This document shows positions 56,335-64,000 of a stretch of 64,000 nucleotides of DNA, piece after piece (position 1 is the first letter of the stretch; every line of letters begins with the position of its first letter). Under the pieces are notes generated by a model that was given only the letters and a program-made list of their open reading frames with translations, was not told the origin of the DNA and did no database searches. This DNA is from an uncultured Pelagibacteraceae bacterium. GTDB lineage: Bacteria; Pseudomonadota; Alphaproteobacteria; Pelagibacterales; Pelagibacteraceae. A program made the position numbers and the translations under genes. The stretch spans positions 77,745 through 141,744 of the forward strand of contig CACJPW010000002.1 in the NCBI GenBank assembly GCA_902595375.1, written 5' to 3'.

Positions 56335-56997
56335 TTGAAAAGAGCATTCTTATTTCAACTATTCGTAATTCTATTTGTAACAATATTTTGCGCCTTAGGA
56401 ACGTGGCAACTTTATAGATTGCAATGGAAGCTAGAGCTTATAAGTGAAATAACCTTTGGATTAGACTCTAAACCAATAGAATACTCTAATTCAATTAATA
56501 AAAATTATCAGAGAGTAAGTGCTAAAGGAAAATTTAATTTCGATAAGCAAATTTATCTTTATAGCTTGAATGATAGTGGAAAACCAGGATACGATGTAGT
56601 TACTCCATTTAGAACCGATAAGAATCAAAATGTTTTGATTAATAGAGGTTGGATTAAAAAAGAATTAAAAGATAATCCAAGCATAAATTTTAATGCAGAA
56701 GCTGACGAAGAGGTAATTGGACTTTTAAGAGAAATATATAAACCAAGTATATTTAAACCAGACAATGATATTAAAAATAATATTTGGTTTTCATTAAATT
56801 TAGAAGATTTAAAAGAGGCTACAGGTGAGCAATTTAACAAATTTGTAATTTTTCTAGAAGATAGTCAGGTTGAATCACCCTTACCTAAAAAGATAAGTAT
56901 AGATGTGCCAAATAATCACCTTAAATATGCTATAACGTGGTATGCAATATCAATCTCTATAATTTTTTATTATCTATATTTTAGAAGAAAAAAATGA
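56335..56997 (+). CDS. surf1: SURF1 family assembly protein
   Basis: 220 residues, one helix at each end (about 3-22 and 197-214). GTWQLYRLQWK, GYDVVTPF and NRGWIKKE (SURF1 box) are seen. Helps haem a insertion. TTG at 56335, eight bp after the ctaE stop, is chosen; a TTG at 56299 inside ctaE is also in frame. The stop overlaps thrC by 4 bp. Confidence 0.88.
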   Translation: MKRAFLFQLFVILFVTIFCALGTWQLYRLQWKLELISEITFGLDSKPIEYSNSINKNYQRVSAKGKFNFDKQIYLYSLNDSGKPGYDVVTPFRTDKNQNVLINRGWIKKELKDNPSINFNAEADEEVIGLLREIYKPSIFKPDNDIKNNIWFSLNLEDLKEATGEQFNKFVIFLEDSQVESPLPKKISIDVPNNHLKYAITWYAISISIIFYYLYFRRKK

Positions 56998-58370
56998 ATT
57001 ATTTTAGCACTAGGAACAAATCTTTAAAATTTAGTTTTAAAGATATTTTCTTAAGAGGCCTCGCACCAGGGGGAGGGCTGTTTTTACCTAATGAAATAAA
57101 GAAGTATAATCAAGACGAACTTAATAATTTAAGTCAATTAAATTACAATGACCTTGCAACAGAAATTATCTTTAATTTTTGTTCAGATGAAATTAAAAAG
57201 GACAAACTTAGTTTACTGATACAAAAATCTTATAGAAGTTTTAAAGAAAAAGAAGTCGTAAATATAAAAACAATTGGAAATATAAATCTTCTTGAACTTT
57301 ATCATGGACCTACTTTAGCTTTTAAAGATATCGCAATGCAGGTAATTGGAAACATGTATGACTACTTAAAAGTCGCCAAAGATAAAACTGTAAATATTGT
57401 AGTTGCTACATCAGGAGATACTGGTTCAGCAGCTATTGCAGCATTAAGTAATAGAAAAAATATAAATCTTTTTGTTTTGCATCCGCATAATAAGATTTCT
57501 AATATTCAAAGAAAAATAATGACAACAATTGGAGGAGCTAATATTTATAATATAGCTATAGAGGGTTCATTTGATGATTGTCAAAAAATTGTTAAAGAGC
57601 TTTTTAATGAAGACAGTTTTAGAGCAAAAATAAATATGTCAGGTGTAAACTCTATCAATTGGGCAAGAATTGTTTGTCAGGTTGTTTATTATTTCTACTC
57701 TTTCTTTAAATTAAAAAAAAATAATATTAGCTTTTCGGTACCAACAGGAAATTTTGGAGATATTTACGCTGGTTATGTAGCAAAAAAAATGGGTTTACCA
57801 ATTAATAAACTTATAGTTGCAACAAATAAAAATGATATTTTGCAAAGAGTTATTAATACAGGCGAATATAAACCTGGTAAAGTGAAAGCAACCATAACTC
57901 CAAGTATGGATATCCAAGTTGCCAGTAATTTTGAGAGGCTGCTTTATTATATATTAGATGAAAAAGATAGTAAGGTAGGTTTATTAATGAATGATCTGTC
58001 ATCAAAAAAATTATTTAATTTGCAAAAAAAAGAAATCGATAAAATAAAAAAGGATTTTGAAGCAGTAAAAGTTACAGATGAAGAGACACTAAGTATCATT
58101 GATGAAATATATAAGGAACACAAATTTATAATTGACCCTCATACTGCTACTGGAGTAGGAGCAGCAAAGAGTTTTAAAAACTTAGGAGATATAGTTGTTC
58201 TTGGTACAGCTCATCCTTACAAGTTTAGCGATACTATAAAAAAAGCTATAGGTAAAACTTTAATCTCACCTGAACATCTTAAATTGAATATGGATAAAAA
58301 GGAAACATTTGATATCATTGGGAATTCAATTATAGAAGTAAAAAATTATATTTTAGGAAAAATTCAATGA
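56994..58370 (+). CDS. thrC: threonine synthase ThrC
   Basis: 458 residues. YFSTRNKSLKFSFKDIFLRGLAPGGGLFLP start, PLP lysine in YHGPTLAFKDIAMQ, SGDTGSAAIAAL and SVPTGNFGDIYAGY. Last step to threonine; the matching homoserine kinase gene is about 1 kb on, on the opposite strand. Overlaps the peroxiredoxin gene by 4 bp. Confidence 0.95.
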   Translation: MNYFSTRNKSLKFSFKDIFLRGLAPGGGLFLPNEIKKYNQDELNNLSQLNYNDLATEIIFNFCSDEIKKDKLSLLIQKSYRSFKEKEVVNIKTIGNINLLELYHGPTLAFKDIAMQVIGNMYDYLKVAKDKTVNIVVATSGDTGSAAIAALSNRKNINLFVLHPHNKISNIQRKIMTTIGGANIYNIAIEGSFDDCQKIVKELFNEDSFRAKINMSGVNSINWARIVCQVVYYFYSFFKLKKNNISFSVPTGNFGDIYAGYVAKKMGLPINKLIVATNKNDILQRVINTGEYKPGKVKATITPSMDIQVASNFERLLYYILDEKDSKVGLLMNDLSSKKLFNLQKKEIDKIKKDFEAVKVTDEETLSIIDEIYKEHKFIIDPHTATGVGAAKSFKNLGDIVVLGTAHPYKFSDTIKKAIGKTLISPEHLKLNMDKKETFDIIGNSIIEVKNYILGKIQ

Positions 58371-58852
58371 AAATAAAAAAAGGAGACAAACTACCAGGCT
58401 CAGAATTATTTTATCTTGATCAAAATAATAATGTAAAAAAAGTTGATGTGTTAGATCTTTGTAAAGGTAGGACTATTATTTTAGGTATGCCTGGAGCTTT
58501 TACTAAAACTTGTTCAGCTCTTCATCTTCCTGGGTATATAAAAAATTATGAACTAGCTTCTAAAAAAGGAATTACAAAAATTATTTGTATCGCTGTAAAT
58601 GATCCCAACGTTATGAAGGCATGGGGTGAAAATCAAAATGCTGGAAGTAAAATTTTCATGGCTGGCGACCCTTTTCTTAAATTTACAAAAGCTATTGGGG
58701 CAGAGGTGGATAAATCCGAAAAAGGATTAGGAATTAGATCTAATCGCTACACTATGTTGGTGGAGAATGGTCAAGTTAAAAAAATAGAGGAAGAAAAAGA
58801 AACAGCTACTTGCGAATTATCTTCAGCCGAAAGCTTTTTAAAATCTATTTAG
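58367..58852 (+). CDS. peroxiredoxin, Prx5 type
   Basis: 161 residues. Peroxidatic Cys in MPGAFTKTCSALHLPGYI, RSNRYTMLVENG. Reduces peroxides using thiols such as glutaredoxin. Its end overlaps convergent rnhA by 8 bp. Confidence 0.93.
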   Translation: MKIKKGDKLPGSELFYLDQNNNVKKVDVLDLCKGRTIILGMPGAFTKTCSALHLPGYIKNYELASKKGITKIICIAVNDPNVMKAWGENQNAGSKIFMAGDPFLKFTKAIGAEVDKSEKGLGIRSNRYTMLVENGQVKKIEEEKETATCELSSAESFLKSI

Positions 58853-59267
58853 TTTTCGAAACTGCCAATTTATCAACAAGATTATTATATTTATTGTCAG
58901 CGTGTGCCTTAACCCATTCCCATGTAACTTTATGTTTTAGACAGTAATTATCCAATTTAACCCAAAGATCTTTATTTTTAATTGGTTTCTTACTTGAACT
59001 TTTCCAATTATTTAGTTTCCACTTTTTAATCCAATCAGTTATTCCATCTTTCACATATTTTGAGTCCGTAAAAATTATAATCTCTGATTTCTTTTTTATT
59101 TTTTTTAATGCCATAATTGGAGCCATTAATTCCATCCTATTATTAGTTGTATTACTTACACTTCCAGAAATATTTGATTGATTAGAATTATCTAATATTA
59201 TTGCTGCCCAACCCCCTTTACCAGGATTTCCAGAGCAAGCACCATCAGTATAAATTTTTAATTTCAT
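58845..59267 (-). CDS. rnhA: ribonuclease HI
   Basis: 140 residues. Catalytic D-E-D-D set: YTDGACSGNPGKGGWA, NRMELMAPIMAL, FTDSKYVKDG, and WVKAHADNKYNN. Removes RNA in RNA-DNA hybrids. Overlaps thrB by 4 bp. Confidence 0.96.
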   Translation of the reverse strand: MKLKIYTDGACSGNPGKGGWAAIILDNSNQSNISGSVSNTTNNRMELMAPIMALKKIKKKSEIIIFTDSKYVKDGITDWIKKWKLNNWKSSSKKPIKNKDLWVKLDNYCLKHKVTWEWVKAHADNKYNNLVDKLAVSKTK

Positions 59268-60235
59268 TGAAAGAAATAATCCTCATGATTTTTTGCATTC
59301 TTGTGAAATTCTAATCTTTTTAAATACTCTAATGGATCTTTAATTTTAACTATTGCTCCCTCTACTTTATTCAAAGTATCGAAAACTCGGGTTAACAGGA
59401 ATCTCAATGCAGCACCTTGAGATAAAACTTTAATATTATTCAATTCTTCATCAGTCAATTTTCTTACAGATGTATATCCATCTATAAAATTTTTTGCTTT
59501 AGTAACGTTAAAACTTAAATTATTTTTTTGACCATCAAAACATAGAGCATTAAAGCAAATTGCAATTTCAAAAGCAAAAAAATCTTCACAAGAAAAATAA
59601 AAATCAATTACACCACTAAATTTATCTTTAATAAAAAAAATATTATCGTGAAATAAATCTGCATGAATTATACCCCTCGGTAGTTTTTTTGGCCAATTTT
59701 TTTCAACATCATTAAGATTTTCCTCAATTAATCTTGGCAGATCTTTATGTATATTTTCACATTTATTTTTGACAGAATTAAATAATTTTCTCCATGAATT
59801 TACTGATAGGTCATTCTGTCGATTAAATTTAAGACTCTTTGTCAACTCATGCATTTTTGCTACTTCAGATCCTATTGATTTACAGTTAGCAGGTGATAAA
59901 TTTTGTTTTGCCTTTCCCTCAAGAAAAGAGACGATCATCAGTTTTTTTCCCTGAAAATTTGTTATAGTTTCATTATTATTATTAGAAATAGGAGCAGGGC
60001 ATTTAAAGTTTGCTTTATTTAAAGACGACATTAAATCTGAAAAAAATGGCAGGTCTTCAGATTTAACTCTTTTTTCATAAATTGTTAATATAAATTTTTT
60101 TCTACCAACTGATAAATAATAGTTTGTATTTTCAATACCTTCTTCAATTTCTTTGAACGAGTCTAGCTTACCTAAGTTATAATTAGACAAGATTTCTTCA
60201 ATTTTAGTTTGATTTAACTTTGTATAGACAGCCAT
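59264..60235 (-). CDS. thrB: homoserine kinase, APH-like (ThrB type II)
   Basis: 323 residues, aminoglycoside-phosphotransferase fold. Begins AVYTKLNQTKIEEILSNYNLG, Brenner motif RGIIHADLFHDNIFF (catalytic HxDxxxxN) and GVIDFYFSC. Makes phosphohomoserine for ThrC. One base overlap with ispH. Confidence 0.93.
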   Translation of the reverse strand: MAVYTKLNQTKIEEILSNYNLGKLDSFKEIEEGIENTNYYLSVGRKKFILTIYEKRVKSEDLPFFSDLMSSLNKANFKCPAPISNNNNETITNFQGKKLMIVSFLEGKAKQNLSPANCKSIGSEVAKMHELTKSLKFNRQNDLSVNSWRKLFNSVKNKCENIHKDLPRLIEENLNDVEKNWPKKLPRGIIHADLFHDNIFFIKDKFSGVIDFYFSCEDFFAFEIAICFNALCFDGQKNNLSFNVTKAKNFIDGYTSVRKLTDEELNNIKVLSQGAALRFLLTRVFDTLNKVEGAIVKIKDPLEYLKRLEFHKNAKNHEDYFFQ

Positions 60236-61179
60236 TAATTTAGTTCTTTCGGCAATTTAAAAACAACCTTTTCTTCTGCAACCACTATTTCCTCAATAGA
60301 AACTTTTCTATTTTTTTTTATATTTTCCAGTAAATTCTGAACAAGTTTTTCTGGCGCAGATGCTCCTGAAGATATTCCAATAGTTTTAGAGTTATCTATT
60401 TCGTTAAAAGGGATTTCTTTTTCGGAATGCATTAAATGAGAATTTTTACAACCAGCTTTTTTTGCAACCTCAACTAATCTTACAGAATTAGATGAATTAC
60501 GACTTCCCACTACGAAAAACATATCACATTTTGAAGCTATTTCCTTTACAGCAGACTGTCTGTTCGTAGTTGCATAACATATATCCTCTTTAATAGGACC
60601 CTTGATTTTTGGAAACTTATTTTTAAGAGCTGCGATTATTTCGGCTGTATCATCTACGGACAAAGTTGTTTGAGTTATATATGCTAAAGGTTTATTAAAA
60701 TGTTCCTCTTTTATTAGCTCCACATCATTTTTTGTTTCAATAAGTTTAATTGATCCCTCTGGAAGTTGACCCATTGTTCCAATAACCTCTGGGTGATTTT
60801 TGTGTCCAATTAGTAATATATCAAATCCATTTTTATTTAATTGTTCTGACTCTCTATGTACTTTAGACACCAAAGGACAAGTTGCATCTACAAAGGATAA
60901 ATTTTTTAATTTAGCTTCTTTTGGAACTGACTTAGGAACCCCATGAGCTGAGAAAATTACAGGCCTACTTGTGTCACTTAAGTCAGACAGTTCGTCAATG
61001 AAAATCGCACCTTTATCTTTAAGTTCCTCAACAACTTGTTTATTATGAACAATTTCATGACGAACATACACCGGAGCACCGAACTTATTTATTGTTTTTT
61101 CAACTATTTCAATCGCTCTTTTTACTCCAGCACAGAATCCTCTCGGAGATGCTAAATAAATTTTAAGTTCTTTTTTCAT
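60235..61179 (-). CDS. ispH: 4-hydroxy-3-methylbut-2-enyl diphosphate reductase IspH
   Basis: 314 residues. Three cluster-binding Cys in SPRGFCAGVKRAIE, VDATCPLVSKVH and EDICYATTNRQ, plus YVRHEIVHNKQVV and GISSGASAPEKLV. Final step of the MEP route, giving IPP and DMAPP, the precursors of the carotenoids made by the genes upstream in this operon. Overlaps blh by 17 bp. Confidence 0.97.
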   Translation of the reverse strand: MKKELKIYLASPRGFCAGVKRAIEIVEKTINKFGAPVYVRHEIVHNKQVVEELKDKGAIFIDELSDLSDTSRPVIFSAHGVPKSVPKEAKLKNLSFVDATCPLVSKVHRESEQLNKNGFDILLIGHKNHPEVIGTMGQLPEGSIKLIETKNDVELIKEEHFNKPLAYITQTTLSVDDTAEIIAALKNKFPKIKGPIKEDICYATTNRQSAVKEIASKCDMFFVVGSRNSSNSVRLVEVAKKAGCKNSHLMHSEKEIPFNEIDNSKTIGISSGASAPEKLVQNLLENIKKNRKVSIEEIVVAEEKVVFKLPKELN

Positions 61180-62068
61180 TTTTTTCTAAAAGATATTCTA
61201 ACAATATATGCGGAAAAGTAAGTGACGCCAAACCAATAAAAATTACCTTATAAATAGCCTCATCAACCTTATAAAAATTATTCAAAAAATATATTGCAAA
61301 TAAAAATATAACTGCAGTTGCAAAAGTTAAAGGGATGGCTTTATATATGAATTTTTTAAACCCTGGTTTGAAAGATTTGTTCAATTCAAAAATAAGAGAG
61401 ATGGAATGTCTAATTGAGTGAAGAAAACAAAAATAAAGAGTGAAAGCTAAAATAGGTGACAAAAAAAGATTTAATATAATTAAAGAAAAGAAATCCATTA
61501 TCATAATTCCTTTTAGATTTGTATTTTCTTTTTTTGAAATGTACAAAGAAGAAAAAAAACTTAGACACAACATTACAATTAAAAATTCGTTATTAAAAAA
61601 TTTTGCTTCAAAAATATTGAAATTAAGAATTTTGAATATTTCGTTTGTTTCCTCTCTTTTTAACAATAATGGAGCTATAATTACAGTTGAACCTTTTAAG
61701 AAGAATAAGCATTCAGATATGAAAAATTTTCTTTTGAAAGAAAATACTGTGTCTTCTTTTCCAAAATGGTAAGCAGCAACAATTAAAAATAATAACAAAA
61801 TTATATTAGGAAATAATAACCATAATATAATTATTAATAATGAAATTACTATATATATGAAATAAAAAGCAAAGGATTGTTTATATCCAAATAACTTTAA
61901 AAGTTTCTCACCTTTAATATTATCTAATGCACCATGAGAAATTCCTAAAATTAATATTAAAAATAAGCATAATATCACTGGTTCGAAATTTAATATTAGA
62001 TAAAGAGGGCTTATCAAAATACAAAAATTAAAAAATATAATTGAGTGTTTAAAGTTTATTTTTTCCAT
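61163..62068 (-). CDS. blh: beta-carotene 15,15'-dioxygenase, Brp/Blh family
   Basis: 301 residues, about eight helices, with histidines typical of the family: GISHGALDNIKG, AAYHFGKEDT and FLHSIRHSI, which hold the iron. Cleaves beta-carotene to two retinals, the chromophore of proteorhodopsin. Next to crtY with one base overlap. This explains the run of hydrophobic segments; a rhodopsin gene is not in the window. Confidence 0.92.
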   Translation of the reverse strand: MEKINFKHSIIFFNFCILISPLYLILNFEPVILCLFLILILGISHGALDNIKGEKLLKLFGYKQSFAFYFIYIVISLLIIILWLLFPNIILLLFLIVAAYHFGKEDTVFSFKRKFFISECLFFLKGSTVIIAPLLLKREETNEIFKILNFNIFEAKFFNNEFLIVMLCLSFFSSLYISKKENTNLKGIMIMDFFSLIILNLFLSPILAFTLYFCFLHSIRHSISLIFELNKSFKPGFKKFIYKAIPLTFATAVIFLFAIYFLNNFYKVDEAIYKVIFIGLASLTFPHILLEYLLEKNEKRT

Positions 62069-63135
62069 TAATTAAATAATGCCTTTAAAAAAATTAATTT
62101 AGGCATTTTGCTAATAATATTAATGTCTTCGATCATATTACTTTTATTTGATAAAAATTTTATAATGGTATTTGGAGAGGTTTTAAACATATTAAAAAAA
62201 ATTTTAGGCATCTTTTCTGGATGTTCCTTTAGCACTCTGAGAAATACTTTATCTAAGAATTGATATTTTTTCCCTAATTTGAATATTTTTGCCTTATAAA
62301 TATTATCAATATTTTTTACTAGATATTTGCTGTGTTCTTGAATGTTTAAAAAAGTATAACCTGTACTCAATCGGGTCATACCTCCCGCTGATCCAATATT
62401 GATTACTTTCTTATCATTAGTTAAAGTAGGATAAAAAAGCGGTATGGCTCCTTTTTCTGTAAAATTTATTTTATAGTTTTTAATACCTAAGTTATTTTTA
62501 ATATAGTTTTCTAATTGAAGGTCATAATCCCCTAAGCTCTGGTCCTCTAAATTTGACAACCAAGTTGTTTCAACTAAGGCTTTATTTTTTTCAAATGGTA
62601 ATGTGTAGAAAAAATGCACATCATTTCTTTGATCACAATTAAAATCCATTAAATTTATAATTTCTTCGTCAAAAATATTCTTTGGTGTCTCTATTTCTAT
62701 ACCTTGAAAATGTTGCCATAAATTGGATTTGTCAAGTTTTTCCTCAAAAACACTATTAAAAATAATTGAATTTTCTGACTTGATTTCTTTTAAATTTTTA
62801 AAAAAACTAACATTCGAATTATTGGACAGCCTAGAGTTTATTTTTTTGTAAAATTTTCCACTATCGATACTTTGATAGGGAAACTTTTTATTATTTAATT
62901 CATTAGAACTTTCCGCAGTATTAATTGTAAAATTGTTCCAACTTTTAATAACACAATCATCAAAATTATGATCAAACACTTTCCAAAAAGACCATGTTTT
63001 GTCCCTTTTATACTCCTCACGAGTTTCAATTATTGCAAGAGTTTTATCTTTTAGTTTTTCATTCACTTCTAATTCATAAGCCAAAGACAGACCAGCACAT
63101 CCACCGCCTATTATTACATAATTAAATTCTTTCAT
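62068..63135 (-). CDS. crtY: lycopene beta-cyclase CrtY
   Basis: 355 residues. FAD-binding start NYVIIGGGCAGLSLAYEL, DKTWSFW, and GAIPLFYP, NIGSAGGMTRLSTGYTF. Turns lycopene into beta-carotene for Blh. Overlaps crtB by 14 bp. Confidence 0.93.
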   Translation of the reverse strand: MKEFNYVIIGGGCAGLSLAYELEVNEKLKDKTLAIIETREEYKRDKTWSFWKVFDHNFDDCVIKSWNNFTINTAESSNELNNKKFPYQSIDSGKFYKKINSRLSNNSNVSFFKNLKEIKSENSIIFNSVFEEKLDKSNLWQHFQGIEIETPKNIFDEEIINLMDFNCDQRNDVHFFYTLPFEKNKALVETTWLSNLEDQSLGDYDLQLENYIKNNLGIKNYKINFTEKGAIPLFYPTLTNDKKVINIGSAGGMTRLSTGYTFLNIQEHSKYLVKNIDNIYKAKIFKLGKKYQFLDKVFLRVLKEHPEKMPKIFFNMFKTSPNTIIKFLSNKSNMIEDINIISKMPKLIFLKALFN

Positions 63136-63967
63136 TTATATCAACTTCATTTTGTAGAAGATTATGACGTGTGTGATTATCGTAATTTGACTCTTTAACG
63201 AATAATAAAGTTACAAAATCAAAAAAAGATAAAAAAGTTTGTACTATTTTTTGATGTATCGGGACATATATTTTTCCAGCATTATTATAATTTTCTATAC
63301 TTTTTTTTTTGAGAATATAGTCATTAATTTTTTTATAGACACGCCTTGCTACAATAATTGAAAATCTCGACTTTATTGGGATACTCCTAATTGAAGTAAA
63401 AGACTTATCATAAAATATTTTAGAGTCATTTATTGTTTCTTTTATTGATGAAAAATCATGTTTAACATATTGCCTGTTCCGAGCTTTGTCTTCGCAAACA
63501 TCACGTGCAATATTAGTAAGTTGCATAGCTATTCCTAGATCAATAGCTCCTTTAAGGGCTTCTTTATTATTTACTTTCAATATTTTTGACATCATTAAAC
63601 CAATTGTTCCAGCAACCCTATAAGAATAGACAAGCAATTCTTTTTTCGAGTTAATTCGGACATTTTCTTCTAAGTCAGTTTCAACCCCATCAAATAAATC
63701 CATTACCACTTTTTTGGATATTCTTTCACTATCTATTATAGACCACATCTCTTTTATTATTGGATTCTTGAGATCTTTGTTTAAAAAATATTTTTTAAAT
63801 TTTAAAAAATTTTCTCTCCTAACCTCGAGTTTATTATCATCATCTACAATATCATCTAACGTTCTACAGAAATTATAAAGAGATGAGCACTTATCAAATA
63901 CTGACTTAGACAAAAAAAAACTTGCCCAGTAAAAAGATTTAGCGTGTTTTTTTAGCATAGCATTCAT
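63122..63967 (-). CDS. crtB: phytoene synthase CrtB
   Basis: 281 residues, squalene/phytoene synthase fold. HAKSFYWASFFL, two aspartate motifs CRTLDDIVDD and NIARDVCEDKARNR, and GTIGLMMSKIL between. Joins two GGPP. ATG at 63967 shares its A with the TAA of the gene upstream, so they are translationally coupled. Confidence 0.94.
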   Translation of the reverse strand: MNAMLKKHAKSFYWASFFLSKSVFDKCSSLYNFCRTLDDIVDDDNKLEVRRENFLKFKKYFLNKDLKNPIIKEMWSIIDSERISKKVVMDLFDGVETDLEENVRINSKKELLVYSYRVAGTIGLMMSKILKVNNKEALKGAIDLGIAMQLTNIARDVCEDKARNRQYVKHDFSSIKETINDSKIFYDKSFTSIRSIPIKSRFSIIVARRVYKKINDYILKKKSIENYNNAGKIYVPIHQKIVQTFLSFFDFVTLLFVKESNYDNHTRHNLLQNEVDINERI

Positions 63968-64000
63968 TAAAACAATTTATCTATTACTTTAGCAGATGAA
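63967..64000 (-). CDS. 3' end of an upstream gene, possibly phytoene desaturase crtI (partial)
   Basis: The minus strand is open from the window edge to TAA at 63969-63967, giving SSAKVIDKLF as the C-terminus. The stop overlaps the crtB ATG by one base. In marine crt clusters crtI often precedes crtB, so crtI is likely, but ten residues cannot prove it. Confidence 0.5.
   Translation of the reverse strand, partial: SSAKVIDKLF

Overview
The window is about 70% A+T and almost wall-to-wall coding. Most genes abut or overlap by 1-30 bp and there are no insertion sequences, prophage genes or CRISPR arrays. Together with alphaproteobacterial hallmarks (GcrA, HisZ plus short HisG, a tRNA-His lacking G-1, DUF2093 and BamF-type small proteins, the ctaC-ctaD-ctaB-ctaG-ctaE order), this points to a streamlined marine alphaproteobacterium of the SAR11 / Candidatus Pelagibacter type. 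That assignment is inferred from gene content and base composition; no database was searched.

Region 1 (1-15963) is a phosphorus island. A Pho-box-like region lies between a truncated diacylglycerol-kinase-like gene (minus strand) and a PlcP-type metallophosphoesterase plus glycosyltransferase pair, the enzymes expected to swap phospholipids for glycolipids under phosphate starvation. Then come phoR, an unrecognised secreted protein, a second Pho box, pstS (followed by a hairpin terminator), pstC-pstA-pstB-phoU-phoB, a SixA-like phosphatase, ppk1-ppx for polyphosphate, and a minus-strand arsenate module (arsC plus an AqpS-like channel) below gcrA.

Region 2 (16100-33000) is mostly housekeeping: an ABC-2 permease with argD-argF, a membrane cytochrome c, kdsB-pheA, the SRP RNA gene directly abutting dnaX-ebfC-recR, malate synthase G divergent from accA, a cold-shock gene, tRNA-His directly abutting hisS-hisZ-hisG, and groES-groEL with a sigma-32-like promoter. 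The hisG/groEL pair shares a hairpin that lies inside the hisG reading frame.

Region 3 (33000-51500) holds a HAD hydrolase-ribF-ileS-lspA-lipoprotein-pgi operon, rsmD-purD, a lipid A block (acyltransferase-lpxK-waaA-msbA) with ubiA, and a small stress/redox run (DUF1289, quinone oxidoreductase, pirin, haloacid dehalogenase-like protein, CDGSH protein) divergent from rsmE.

Region 4 (51500-64000) has the aa3-type cytochrome oxidase operon with a 37-residue one-helix protein between ctaB and ctaG, SURF1, thrC and a peroxiredoxin. These converge on a minus-strand operon that reads (crtI end)-crtB-crtY-blh-ispH-thrB-rnhA. The crt-blh genes make beta-carotene and cleave it to retinal, implying a rhodopsin elsewhere in the genome.
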